A DNA stretch of 64,000 nt, taken from the NCBI GenBank assembly GCA_022601195.1, contig JAHZIX010000025.1, forward strand, positions 78,859-142,858, read 5' to 3'. Below the pieces are notes generated by a model. The model was not told the origin of the DNA and did no database searches. It saw nothing but the letters and a program-made list of their open reading frames with translations. The first letter of the stretch is position 1. Each line of letters starts with the position of its first letter. The stretch is from Deltaproteobacteria bacterium (GTDB lineage Bacteria > Acidobacteriota > Thermoanaerobaculia > Multivoradales > JAHZIX01). Positions 9,387 through 18,546 of this stretch are shown here, one piece after another. The translations under genes were made by a program, and so were the position numbers.

Positions 9387-10531
9387 GATCCGGTCTCCTG
9401 ACGAAGTTGGAGTAGAGACAGGCCTCGTTCGAGATCCTGCCAGGCCTTCTCCAGCACCTCTCCCAGGGCCAACTCCAGAGGCACCATCTCTTCTTGGGGC
9501 CATTCGTTGTATTCGAGGCGAGAGGAAGGTGGGGAAAGCTCCAAGGTCTCCTCTAGCTCCGCCAGCCTCCCCACTCCAGCCAAAGCAGATCCATCTGCGG
9601 CGCCGGCCCTATCTCTTCGCAACAGAAAGGTCTCCAAGAGGAGCAGACTTTGCTCTTCGGGAAAGGCCCTTCTCGCCTGCTCCAGGACCTGTAGAGCTTG
9701 CGTCCCGTCTCCTTTCTGGCTCAGCAACCGGGTCAACTCCTGGTGCGCCATCACCCGGATCCATGGGGAAGTCGGTGCCGACAGGAGACTCTGGAAGCGG
9801 GCCTCGGCGGCCGAGACTTTTCCCAGTCGAGCTTCCACTAGTGCCAAGCGAAGCCGGGCCTCCTGATCATCGGGAGCTACCTCCATCAATTCGAGCAAGT
9901 ATGTCCGGGCCTGGGGATAGTTGCCGAGTTTTTCCTCGAGGGACGCCGCCGCGTGGAGCAGGGATGGGTCTGACGGTGCGACTTTCAGAGCCCGGAGAAA
10001 CGTCGACCTCGCTCCATCCATGAATCCATGATCTCGCTGCAGGAGGGCCATGGAAGTGAGCAGGTGCCCTTTGACCGCGGCCACCTCCGGATCCTTAGAT
10101 TTCGCGCCGTAGAGCTGCAGTGCTTTGTCAAAGGCGATCAGTTGGTTCTGTGCCAGGGACGGCTCCCGAAGCTCCTGGAGGCGATCGAAGGTATCTCGAT
10201 GCAGGGCCGCGATCGCCAACCCACAAGCCTGGCTACAAACCGCTTCCAGGCGTTCCCCATAGAGGGTTGGCATGGAGTCCAACAGCCCTACCGTATGCCC
10301 CTCCCGTTGGATACAGCGGTAGAGCTCAGCCAGCTGATAAGCCGCCAGCTGAGTCTTTCCCTGGGCACCAATTCGAAGGATTTTCTGATACGCCTGGTTG
10401 GCGTTCTCTGGGTGACACCGACCCGCCTGTGCAGTGACCAGAATGGGTGAGAAAAGGCCGCAAAAAAGGGCTCCCAAGAGGACTCCATAGCGGCCAGGTT
10501 GCCGGAGAAGAATCGCAATACTTGACTTCAT
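9383..10531 (-). CDS. exported TPR-repeat protein
   Basis: 382 residues with an N-terminal signal peptide (GVLLGALFCGLFSPILVTAQA). The rest is helical with tetratricopeptide-like units, e.g. DPSLLHAAASLEEKLGNYPQ and DDQEARLRLALVEARLGKVS, in the region about residues 170-310. TPRs mediate protein contacts; the cargo is unknown. It is translationally coupled to the VWFA gene by a TTGA overlap at 9383-9386, and TPR + VWFA pairs in one operon often build periplasmic or membrane-associated complexes, so a joint role is inferred. No strong Shine-Dalgarno sequence is visible before the ATG. Confidence 0.82.
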   Translation of the reverse strand: MKSSIAILLRQPGRYGVLLGALFCGLFSPILVTAQAGRCHPENANQAYQKILRIGAQGKTQLAAYQLAELYRCIQREGHTVGLLDSMPTLYGERLEAVCSQACGLAIAALHRDTFDRLQELREPSLAQNQLIAFDKALQLYGAKSKDPEVAAVKGHLLTSMALLQRDHGFMDGARSTFLRALKVAPSDPSLLHAAASLEEKLGNYPQARTYLLELMEVAPDDQEARLRLALVEARLGKVSAAEARFQSLLSAPTSPWIRVMAHQELTRLLSQKGDGTQALQVLEQARRAFPEEQSLLLLETFLLRRDRAGAADGSALAGVGRLAELEETLELSPPSSRLEYNEWPQEEMVPLELALGEVLEKAWQDLERGLSLLQLRQETGS

Positions 10532-10604
10532 TACCTATTGGCAACTCGAGAGACGAAGCAAGTATTCCGCACCGAATCTCTCGGACACCTAGGAAGAAAC
10601 TAAA

Positions 10605-11147
10605 TCAAGGGAATGAGGGTTCCGCTCCCACCAGCCGGGAGTCGAAGGCAAAGGCTTCCGGCACCATGGCCTCGATGGCAGCAAACTCCGGATGTCGAGG
10701 GTTGAGCAGAAAATTCCACTCCTGGGGGATCACCGCTGAAGGCACGGCGAGGGCGGCGCTCGCTCCACTGCGTGCCCACCGGCTTCCCAGATCTTGAAGG
10801 TCTGCCGACGCTGGATAGCGACGCCAAGTATCGGGTAGAGCTTGCGGGTCCAAACGCAAAACTGGAAGGTCGGCCGGCAGGATAGCGGCGATGCTGACCA
10901 TCTCGTCCGGCAAGGTATCCGGCCCCACTTGGACCAGAGCTTCGAGGCAGGCTAAGGAAAGGGATTGGGATGCGTACACCACGGCGATCCCACGGTGATT
11001 CCACCGGCCTCCATAACGCCTGGCCCCCTCCCCTTCAAAGGCGCGATCTCGATACCGGCCTGAGGTCAGACGATAGATCGTCCGCGGCGAGTCTCGCCAG
11101 TTGAGCCAAGGGGTTGGGCCGGAGTCCAAGTCAGCTGTAGACGCCAT
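10605..11147 (-). CDS. RES-domain toxin
   Basis: 180 residues matching the RES family: IYRLTSGRYRDRAFEGEGARRYGGRWN near the start holds the conserved R and E region and the GGRWN motif, followed by VVYASQSLSLACLEALVQV with the conserved Y, S and E. Characterised RES toxins degrade NAD+ (phosphorolysis or hydrolysis) and stop growth. The start overlaps the end of the antitoxin gene by 17 bases, the normal antitoxin-first order for Xre/RES pairs. I expect it to be held inactive by the neighbouring protein. Confidence 0.88.
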   Translation of the reverse strand: MASTADLDSGPTPWLNWRDSPRTIYRLTSGRYRDRAFEGEGARRYGGRWNHRGIAVVYASQSLSLACLEALVQVGPDTLPDEMVSIAAILPADLPVLRLDPQALPDTWRRYPASADLQDLGSRWARSGASAALAVPSAVIPQEWNFLLNPRHPEFAAIEAMVPEAFAFDSRLVGAEPSFP

Positions 11148-11565
11148 CTTCGAGGCGTCCGAGGACCTCTTCCACCTGGCGGGTGCCGACGCTCGTATCT
11201 AGCAATTCCAAGGGCACTTGCCCGCCGAGGGAGCGATTTGAGCGCTGCAACCACCGGGACGCTTTTGCGGAGCTTCCCAGAACTTCGACGGCGCGAGCAG
11301 CCACCGAGGCAAGCCTGACCAGCCGGTCGGACTCATCCGGTCGCAGCAGCCGTTCAGCCTTACGCCGAGTCAGTGTCCTGGGAGGTAAATGAAGGGCTTC
11401 ACTGACTTCTTCCCGTCCCAGGTCGAATTTGACCATGAGGGCTTCCAAAGCGGAGAAAGGTAGGCCATGACGGATCTGCTCCCGGAGCTCCTCGAGACTG
11501 CAACTCGAGGTAGGCATGACCGCTGTGCCCCCTAGGGCTTCATAGATGCTGGCTGTTTGGGTCAT
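11131..11565 (-). CDS. Xre/ParS-type antitoxin (DUF2384)
   Basis: 144 residues from the ATG at 11565, preceded by GAGGAGGCGAC; the longer frame to 11688 lacks a ribosome site and runs through the promoter. The N-terminal half has a helix-turn-helix-like region (FDLGREEVSEALHLPPRTLTRRK), and the C-terminal half is the MbcA/ParS/Xre antitoxin toxin-binding domain: RLVRLASVAARAVEVLGS, then ASRWLQRSNRSLGGQVPLELLDTSVG and a final VEEVLGRLEDGVY. It neutralises the RES toxin and probably represses the operon through the 9-bp repeats in its promoter. Confidence 0.9.
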   Translation of the reverse strand: MTQTASIYEALGGTAVMPTSSCSLEELREQIRHGLPFSALEALMVKFDLGREEVSEALHLPPRTLTRRKAERLLRPDESDRLVRLASVAARAVEVLGSSAKASRWLQRSNRSLGGQVPLELLDTSVGTRQVEEVLGRLEDGVYS

Positions 11566-11658
11566 GTCGCCTCCTCGCCGGCTGTCCTCTGTCCTGCCAC
11601 CTGATTCCGTCTCCTGATACCGACATCTGCCCCAGGCCTCGACCGCCACCTGGCCTAG

Positions 11659-11700
11659 ATCATACCGCCAAATGGCCCAGGTCGACAAGGTATACCGCCA
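11659..11700 (-). promoter_or_regulatory. toxin-antitoxin promoter with paired 9-bp operator repeats
   Basis: On the minus strand a -35-like TTGTCG (11683-11688) and -10 TATGAT (11659-11664) are separated by 18 bp. Two exact copies of TGGCGGTAT, at 11662-11670 and 11692-11700, are exactly 30 bp apart, so they face the same side of the helix; one overlaps the -10 and the other lies just upstream of the -35. This is the arrangement expected for autoregulation by the antitoxin or antitoxin-toxin complex. Confidence 0.6.
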
Positions 11701-11777
11701 GACGAAGGGAGCTCGAAGTAGGACACGATCCGCTGGAGGCCGTCCGGAAGGGGATATCGGCCCCTTATTAGGGCTAG

Positions 11778-13136
11778 CTAGCCTCCTACGCTGGCGGTCC
11801 AGGCGGAGACATCACCGCTCTCGAAACCATCGGAGAAGATAGCCTGCCCCGTCACGGGAGGAAGGTCCGGACCGGTGACGACACCGAGAGGCGAGTAGCC
11901 AGAGTAGCCCGGGAAGATGGTGGCCAGGTTCGGATTGCACATGCGGCGAATGAGAATCTCGCTGAGCACCTGTCGGTAATCCGTAGAGGCATCCAAGTCG
12001 ACGCCATCGAACAGTTGACCAGGATCCAAACCCGGCCAGGCTCCATGGATGCCTCCAACGGTATTGCCTCCGAGAACCATCATGACGTTGCCATGGCCGT
12101 GGTCGGTGCCGGTATCTGCATTCTCCCCCAGACGGCGACCAAATTCGCTCTGCACAACTACTGTCAACCGACTGGCGTAGTCACTGGCTCCGCTGCCATC
12201 GAGGTCCGTGTAGAAAGCTGCCAAACCTCGCGAAAGCTCGTCCACCAGCGTGGCGAAAAAGCCGCCCGATCCAGCTCCTTGGCCATTGTGGGTATCCCAT
12301 CCGCCAAGGTCCAAAGTGGCGACGCTGAGGCCCAACTCGAGCTTGATCATCTGAGCGATCACCTGGAGGTGCTCCCCGAAGGAGGTCTCCGGATAAACCG
12401 CTCCGTTACCGGGTTCGTAGTCATCCGTTACGTTCAGCTCGATGACATCCAGAGAGTTGAGGGACTGAAGTCCGGAATTGTGGAGCCAGCTGCCACCGCC
12501 AGAATAGAGCTTGCGCAGCGCCGTGCGCTGGGCCGACCGCCACTGGTAGGGACCAATCTGAAGGTTGTAGTTGTCTGGGCTGTTCATGTTGAGGGTCTCG
12601 AAGTTCCCCAGCAGGGAGGTGGTCTGAAGGTCGCCCACGGAAAGGGATGGAACGATGACCTCCTGAGGCAGATTCGATGCCGTGGCCAGATATCGAGCCA
12701 ACCAGCCGGTAGGAGTGCTCCGTAGCCCCGGGGTTCCTAACTCGATGTATTGCATGGCATCGAAGTGGCTGCGATTGGCTTCCGTCTGCCCCACCGCTTG
12801 AACCAGGGAAAGATGCCCGCTCTGATAGAGATCGAACAAAGGCGCTGCCGAAGGGTGAAGACCGAAGTCCGAGGTACCCAATTGAAGAGCCGAGCCAGGA
12901 CCTGAGGTCGGCACTCGCAGAGTCGGTCGAGCGGCTTCGTAGAAGCCCCGATCGGTCCCTCCCAAGGGAGGCATGAAATTCAGCCCGTCCATGCCACCCC
13001 GCAGGAATAAAACGACCAGAATTTCCTCGTTGCCGTTGGGATCGGCAAAAGCGACCGTATTGAACCGTGATCCAGCCATTGCAGCGATACCCGCACAGCA
13101 GCCTGCAACAAATCCCCGCCTCGTGATCTCGCCCAT
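11778..13136 (-). CDS. DUF1501 family protein, Tat-exported
   Basis: 452 residues from the ATG at 13136, chosen because GGGAGG precedes it; the frame extends to 13181 without such a site. The start ITRRGFVAGCCAGIAAMA is a twin-arginine signal. DUF1501 features follow: LVVLFLRGGMDGLNFMPP, SHFDAMQYIELG, and TVVVQSEFGRRLGENADTGTDHGHGN. The fold is related to sulfatases/alkaline phosphatases, and the conserved His and Asp residues are consistent with metal binding, but function is unknown. The protein ends with a DGFESGD...W tail shared with four other proteins here. DUF1501 and DUF1800 genes commonly sit together; the partner lies 170 bases upstream. Confidence 0.9.
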   Translation of the reverse strand: MGEITRRGFVAGCCAGIAAMAGSRFNTVAFADPNGNEEILVVLFLRGGMDGLNFMPPLGGTDRGFYEAARPTLRVPTSGPGSALQLGTSDFGLHPSAAPLFDLYQSGHLSLVQAVGQTEANRSHFDAMQYIELGTPGLRSTPTGWLARYLATASNLPQEVIVPSLSVGDLQTTSLLGNFETLNMNSPDNYNLQIGPYQWRSAQRTALRKLYSGGGSWLHNSGLQSLNSLDVIELNVTDDYEPGNGAVYPETSFGEHLQVIAQMIKLELGLSVATLDLGGWDTHNGQGAGSGGFFATLVDELSRGLAAFYTDLDGSGASDYASRLTVVVQSEFGRRLGENADTGTDHGHGNVMMVLGGNTVGGIHGAWPGLDPGQLFDGVDLDASTDYRQVLSEILIRRMCNPNLATIFPGYSGYSPLGVVTGPDLPPVTGQAIFSDGFESGDVSAWTASVGG

Positions 13137-13305
13137 AACTAGTGACCTCCCTCTCTGTGCAGCACTCTCGTCGCCTCGCACCTCACCGAATCTTCGAACG
13201 GTTCCTTTGCAGCCTGCCCCCCGGAAGCTCGGACCTCCAGAATCATGGCCCTACCGACGAGGGCAGCTCCAAGGAAGCCCGGGGTCGGCCTGGTCTCCCC
13301 AACCT

Positions 13306-15060
13306 TCATCGCCACAGAAACTCTGGCGACATGAAGATCAACCCCACCAAAGCCCTCAATCGAGTTTGAATGGCCTCGTCGGAATCCAACGGCAGATCTA
13401 GATCCGGAAGGAATCCCTGAGCCATGAACTCCACCAGCTCCGTTCGATCCGAAGGCTCGAGCGGCCGGCCGAGAACACGGTCCGTCCAGAAGTCCACCAG
13501 AGCATTGGCCGATCGAACCCCTGGTGGCGTCTGGCCGAGAATATCCAGCAGATAGACATCGCTGTCGTCTCGATTGTCGACGAACCAATTGCAGATTCGC
13601 CAGCTCATGACCCGCGGCGTCGTACTCTGCCAGGCGGTCTTGAAATCCGGATAGCCGTTGGGCGGCTTCCAATCGAATAGCTCATGGCCGGTTTGGGAAT
13701 AGAGCCACATGAGGGTGCCCGTTTCCGAATCGTCCAGACGAAAGCTGAAATTACCCTCGGCAGCCCGTAGAGCACTGGTCACGACCTCGAAGGGCCGCTT
13801 GATCTTGTCTCCCCAGGTCGAGCGGAATTCCGGCGCCAAAAGAATGTGCTCCACCACCTGCTTCAGCTGTTCCGGGTGATCTTTCTGGGCGGTGAACAAG
13901 GCCGCTGCGCTGGCCACGAGACCGTCCGGTGGCGAATCCCCCAGCAATCTGCGGCACAGCTTGCGGGCAATGAACCGCCCGGTCCCCGGGTGGGAAGCCA
14001 GGGCATCGAGAAGATCGAGGCCGTCCTGCATCGCCGCCTGATTGGCTGGAAGGTCCTGCCCGAGAAAGCTCTTCGCATCGTTGTCGTGCCAGGGTGCGTA
14101 GTAGAAGAACTCTCCCGTATTGCCGAAGTCGTCGTCCCAGGGGCGATTGCGAATCGTCCATCCGGTGAGAGCTCTGGTTGCGGCGAAGATGTCCTCATCC
14201 ACAAAGCCGATGGGCACGCCTCCTTCCGTGGGGACCTCGTCCGCAGGGATGACTCCCAGATAGTTCTCCGCCCCCATGGTGTGCAATTCCATTAGCTCCC
14301 GGGCGTAGTTCTCGTTGGGCCCGTCGACGGAGTTTGCGTAGTTATCCAAGTAGAGCAACATCTGCGGGCTAGTGGCATTGGCGACCAACATGTCGCGAAA
14401 ATTACCCAGCAAGTGAGCTCGAATCACGTCCCGGTCGTAGTGCATCCAAATCGGCGCAATGGAGAACTCGTGTCCGTAGATGCTGAAGTGGTTGTGCCAG
14501 AACTCCGCCAGCACTTCGACCAGCTGCTTTCTGCTGAAGATCGCCCGGAGAAAAGTGAGACTCTCCGTTTCGTGAAGGGGCCTGACTCTCTCTTCGTAGG
14601 GAGGGTCCGCTACCACGTGATCCTGCCACAGCTGCACCAGAGTCTTGTTGGTGGTGGTGAACCCACCGGCCGCGACCCGAGCGTCGAGAGCACTGTCATC
14701 GATGCTGTCCGGATCGAGTTGCTGGGCGACGTAAGCCGCCATGCGCTGGCCATCGCTGCCCCCGAGGGCATTGAAAGCGGCGACATCCCCAGGCCGCGGC
14801 CCAAAACCCATGCGATTGAGGGCGACTACGGCTGCCGATGGGGCCGGAGGTGCTCCGTTCTCCGTCCCCCCGCTGCCTGAGCCGTGGTGAAAGGGATTGC
14901 GGGGAGACCGCATAGCGGGGACCGGACCGTCTGTGGAAGCTCCAATGTTGGGGCTAAGGCCAGCAGCCGTTCCCACTCCCACCGCCGCTGCACGGCTAGC
15001 CCGGCGTAAAAACGCTCGCCGGTCCGCTTCCATTCCTCGTCTATCCAGGGGTTGCGACAT
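13306..15060 (-). CDS. DUF1800 family protein, Tat-exported
   Basis: 584 residues from the ATG at 15060, which has GGAGGAGAAG four bases upstream. A twin-arginine-like segment RRAFLRRASRAAAVGVG leads. DUF1800 hallmarks: LNRMGFGPRPGDVAAFNALG, a central MLLYLDNYANSVDGPNENYARELMELHTMG with the conserved NENYARE-LMELH block, and DLFDALASHPGTGRFIARKL-like sequence. The family is of unknown function and nearly always partners DUF1501, sometimes with planctomycete-type cytochromes. It is divergent from the di-heme protein at 15445 across a 384-bp region. It lacks the DGFESGD tail. Confidence 0.9.
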   Translation of the reverse strand: MSQPLDRRGMEADRRAFLRRASRAAAVGVGTAAGLSPNIGASTDGPVPAMRSPRNPFHHGSGSGGTENGAPPAPSAAVVALNRMGFGPRPGDVAAFNALGGSDGQRMAAYVAQQLDPDSIDDSALDARVAAGGFTTTNKTLVQLWQDHVVADPPYEERVRPLHETESLTFLRAIFSRKQLVEVLAEFWHNHFSIYGHEFSIAPIWMHYDRDVIRAHLLGNFRDMLVANATSPQMLLYLDNYANSVDGPNENYARELMELHTMGAENYLGVIPADEVPTEGGVPIGFVDEDIFAATRALTGWTIRNRPWDDDFGNTGEFFYYAPWHDNDAKSFLGQDLPANQAAMQDGLDLLDALASHPGTGRFIARKLCRRLLGDSPPDGLVASAAALFTAQKDHPEQLKQVVEHILLAPEFRSTWGDKIKRPFEVVTSALRAAEGNFSFRLDDSETGTLMWLYSQTGHELFDWKPPNGYPDFKTAWQSTTPRVMSWRICNWFVDNRDDSDVYLLDILGQTPPGVRSANALVDFWTDRVLGRPLEPSDRTELVEFMAQGFLPDLDLPLDSDEAIQTRLRALVGLIFMSPEFLWR

Positions 15061-15444
15061 GAAACTTCTCCTCCCTCGCCGGATGCTTCGCATGACAAGA
15101 CTTCCCGAGGCCCCTCCACGGAGGGCTTACGCGAGACTGGATACCCGAACCGGATCTCCGGCGGATCTTATAGCCTTGTCTAAATGTGCGCAACTGTCTT
15201 GTTTCAAGGGGGGACTTCATCGTATCATCCCTTCAAGCTCCCCCGATCAAGATTTTGAGGTCCTGTTGGAAGACCTGTTTGAAGCCTCGTTCCGAGGCGA
15301 CAACTCGAGGCTTCAGTGGAACTCGGAAGAGGCACCGCCTCCGCAACCTCACCGGCCTTCCTGCCGTGGTTCTCTACCACCAAGAAGCCCGGCTGCGAAT
15401 CTTGAGGATGCAGGATGGATAGGACCACGTTAGAGGAGAGCCAG
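15061..15444. other. divergent intergenic region with candidate promoters
   Basis: 384 bases between the DUF1800 gene and the di-heme gene. No convincing reading frame. For the plus strand, TTGTTT and TATCAT (about 15199 and 15223) are 18 bp apart; for the minus strand, a TATAAG (about 15169-15174) lies within reach of the DUF1800 start. A GAGGAG ribosome site precedes the ATG at 15445. The two genes are probably driven from this shared region. Confidence 0.4.
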
Positions 15445-18400
15445 ATGAAGAATGGATCGCGGAGACCCCGGCTCAAGACTTCAGCGCCGATTCATCGAGT
15501 CGGGATGGCCATGTTCTGCGCCTTGGCGGTTTTTGCTGCTGAGGCCGGCTCCCCCATCGTCGACTACGACATCGCCTATGTTCGCCAAGCTCGCCTCGGA
15601 GACAACGCCAATACCCTCTGGCCGGAGATTTTCCACCCTGCCCGACTGGAGATGGGAGCCGACCTCATGCTGCTCCACCCGGATGGCAGTGAAGAGGTCT
15701 TGGTCGATTGCCAGACCTGCTCGGTCACAGATCCCTACGTCTCCTTCGACGGTGCCTGGATCTACTACTCCCTTTTCTACGACCTACGTCCGGAGCGGCT
15801 CAACTCCCAACGGGGCGACCTTCCCCTGGATGGCGCCGACATCTTCCGCATCCACGTGCAGAATCGGCAAGTGGAACAGCTGACTTTCGGTGAGTTCACT
15901 CCCAACACCGGAGCCGGTCATTGGGACGAAACGAACCCAGTCGATCCGCCCTCGGAGTTCAATCGCTTGGGTTATGGCATTCTGAATCTGGGCCCTTGCC
16001 CAGTTCCCGGAGGCAAGATTGCTTTCACCAGCAATCGCAATGGCTTCGACCCTCCCAAGGGCTTCACCAATCCAACCCTCCAGCTCTACGTCATGGACGA
16101 AGACGGCTCCAACATCACCCCCATTGCCCCCATGAGCATCAACAGCGCCCTTCATCCCACCATCCTGAAGGACGGCCGGCTGATGTTCTCCAGCTACGAA
16201 AGTCAGGGACTGCGGGATCGCCGCCTGTGGGGTATCTGGTCCATCTACCCGGACGGGCGAGAATGGGCGCCGGTGGTCAGCGCCTTCAGAGCTCCCCAGG
16301 CCTTTCACTTCATGACCCAACTTTCCGGCGAAGATCTGATTACCGTCGACTACTACAACCTCAACAACAACGGCTTTGGCGCCTTGTACCGCTTTCCTGT
16401 ACGGCCGCCCTCGGGAACTCCCCCTTTCCATAGCGCTTTCTTGGAAGACAATCCCTTCATCGACCAAACCGTTGGCCAGGGATTTCCCTTCCCCTTCCGC
16501 ATGCCCTTCACGCCCTGGGGCATGTATTCCATCACCCCTTTCACTCATGGCTCCGACGAGGCCGCCCCCATCGGCACCGACGGCCAAACGCGGGTGGGGA
16601 AGTTCACTCACCCCTCCGCTGCTCCTGCGGGAGATCTACTGGCGGTGTGGACTCCCGGGCCCGCCAACGACCTCAATCGGCCGACTCCCCTCCCCTACTA
16701 CGATGGAGGCCTTTATCTGGTGCCCGGGGGCGACGTGGTGAATGGACCTGGGGACTTGGTGGAGCTGAAAAACGATCCGGCCTACAACGAAGCCTGGCCC
16801 CGTGCGGTGGTGCCCTACAACGCCATTCATGGGGTTGTCGAACCGACTGAGATCCCCTGGCTACCCAACGACGGCAGCCTGCATCCGGAGCTCCCACCGG
16901 GAACGCCCTTCGGCCTGGTGGGTTCGAGTAGTTTGTACAAGAGGGAGAGCCTGCCGCACAGCGGTTCGCCCGAGTACGACGGTCTGGACGTCTTCAATAC
17001 CTCTCAAAACGGTCAGAGCTCCAACTGGGGCAGCCAGGGATCCGACGCAGGGAAATACGCTAACAGTGATATCTGGGCAGTCCGCGTCGTCGCCTTGGAG
17101 CCCAATACCCACCGAAGCTACGGGCCCAACCTGGGCAGCCACTTCTTCAACCATGCCAACGAACGGCACCGCATCTTGGGGGAGGTTCCGGTACGGAAAT
17201 TCGATGCCCAAGGCGATCCGATTCTCGATGCCGAAGGCAATCCGGATACCAGCTTCCTGGTCAAACTACCCGCGGACACCCCCTTTACCTTTCAGACCCT
17301 GGACCGCAACGGCATGGTGCTCAACATGGCTCAGACTTGGCACCAGGTGCGCCCCGGGGAGGTGAGAACGAACTGCGGTGGCTGCCATGCTCACAGCCAG
17401 GAGCCGCTAGAATTCTCCTCCACTGCCGCCGGCCAGTCCGATTTCCCGGTCACTGACCTGAGCACAGTCACCCCACTGATCAGCCATGACTCTTCCGGCC
17501 AGCCCATCCTCGATACGCAGCCCGTCGGTGTCGTCGATGTGGAATTTCTGAGCCATATTCGCCCCATCCTGCAAGCCAAATGCATCGCTTGCCATACCTC
17601 CTCGGCCCCCACGCCACCGGGGAATTTGGTGCTCGATGATCTGACTCTCTATGGCGGTCTTCCAGGGGACTACAAACGTTTGGCGGACGACCAGGACGCG
17701 GATTGGGGCTATCCGCCGGTGATCACCTTTGGCCCGGTGTGGCGACAGACCAACGCCAGCCGATACATCCGCAAATTTCAAAGCCGCCGGAGCATGCTCA
17801 TCTGGAAGCTCTTCGGGCAACGGCTCGATGGCTGGACCAACGCTGATCACCCCACGGAATCGGTCCCGGGAGACCCCAGCACCTTGCCTGCCGGGGCAAA
17901 CCGCAACCTGGCAGACCTCGACTACACCGGCAGCGTCATGCCCCCACCCGGAAATAGCGAGGGAATTCCACCCCTGACCACGGAAGAAAAATTCCTCTTT
18001 GCTCGTTGGATCGATCTAGGCTGCCCCATCGACACGGGAACGGGTGACAACAGACCTTTCGGTTGGTACTTAGACGACCTTAAGCCCACCCTTTCGGTCA
18101 GCGCACCGCGGCCGGGCTTCAATGAGAGTGGTGTGACAGAGATCCTCTTCGGCGCTGCCGACGCCAACTCCGGCCTCGACCTGGAAAGCTTCTCCCTAAC
18201 CTCCGACTTCTCTGTCGCCGGGCGATCGCCAGGAGCCGAGCTCTTCGACCTCGCCCAGCCTCAAGCCCCAGGAGTGTGGTCTATCCCCTTGGCCCAGCCT
18301 CTCCCCGCTCTCACCGCGGCTCGATTGTTCGCACAAGTGGCGGACTCCCAGGGCAACATCACCCGAATCGACCTCTCCTTCAGCACCCTCGATCCGGCCG

Positions 18401-18465
18401 TCTTCAGCGACGGATTCGAGACCGGCGACCTCTCCCAGTGGACCACCAGCGTAGGGGGTAGCTAA
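15445..18465 (+). CDS. large exported di-heme protein, hydrazine synthase alpha-like family
   Basis: 1006 residues from the ATG at 15445 (GAGGAG upstream). A signal sequence ends near AEAGS. Residues ~30-450 look like a beta-propeller with PD40-type blocks (GGKIAFTSNRNGFDPP, DGRLMFSSYES). Two c-type heme motifs follow: CGGCH at 644-648 in NCGGCHAHSQEP, and CIACH at 713-717. Propeller, then NCGGCHxHS, then a second CxxCH is the layout I associate with the hydrazine synthase alpha family (PF18582 type), which also occurs in many bacteria that do no anammox, so hydrazine chemistry should not be assumed. The C-terminus has an Ig-like region and the shared DGFETGD...W tail. Expected location is periplasm or cell surface, perhaps in electron transfer with the divergent DUF1800/DUF1501 pair. 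Confidence 0.75.
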   Translation: MKNGSRRPRLKTSAPIHRVGMAMFCALAVFAAEAGSPIVDYDIAYVRQARLGDNANTLWPEIFHPARLEMGADLMLLHPDGSEEVLVDCQTCSVTDPYVSFDGAWIYYSLFYDLRPERLNSQRGDLPLDGADIFRIHVQNRQVEQLTFGEFTPNTGAGHWDETNPVDPPSEFNRLGYGILNLGPCPVPGGKIAFTSNRNGFDPPKGFTNPTLQLYVMDEDGSNITPIAPMSINSALHPTILKDGRLMFSSYESQGLRDRRLWGIWSIYPDGREWAPVVSAFRAPQAFHFMTQLSGEDLITVDYYNLNNNGFGALYRFPVRPPSGTPPFHSAFLEDNPFIDQTVGQGFPFPFRMPFTPWGMYSITPFTHGSDEAAPIGTDGQTRVGKFTHPSAAPAGDLLAVWTPGPANDLNRPTPLPYYDGGLYLVPGGDVVNGPGDLVELKNDPAYNEAWPRAVVPYNAIHGVVEPTEIPWLPNDGSLHPELPPGTPFGLVGSSSLYKRESLPHSGSPEYDGLDVFNTSQNGQSSNWGSQGSDAGKYANSDIWAVRVVALEPNTHRSYGPNLGSHFFNHANERHRILGEVPVRKFDAQGDPILDAEGNPDTSFLVKLPADTPFTFQTLDRNGMVLNMAQTWHQVRPGEVRTNCGGCHAHSQEPLEFSSTAAGQSDFPVTDLSTVTPLISHDSSGQPILDTQPVGVVDVEFLSHIRPILQAKCIACHTSSAPTPPGNLVLDDLTLYGGLPGDYKRLADDQDADWGYPPVITFGPVWRQTNASRYIRKFQSRRSMLIWKLFGQRLDGWTNADHPTESVPGDPSTLPAGANRNLADLDYTGSVMPPPGNSEGIPPLTTEEKFLFARWIDLGCPIDTGTGDNRPFGWYLDDLKPTLSVSAPRPGFNESGVTEILFGAADANSGLDLESFSLTSDFSVAGRSPGAELFDLAQPQAPGVWSIPLAQPLPALTAARLFAQVADSQGNITRIDLSFSTLDPAVFSDGFETGDLSQWTTSVGGS

Positions 18466-18546
18466 CGAACGCCGCCGGCCCACGAGCACCCGGCCGACAG
18501 GGCTGGTATTCCGTGATTCCCAAGGGCCCCAGGAAAATATCTCTCC

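Noticed and set aside
15445..18465. True hydrazine synthase of an anammox pathway
   Set aside because: Only an alpha-like protein; no partner subunits or other anammox enzymes in the window, and the family is known outside anammox bacteria.
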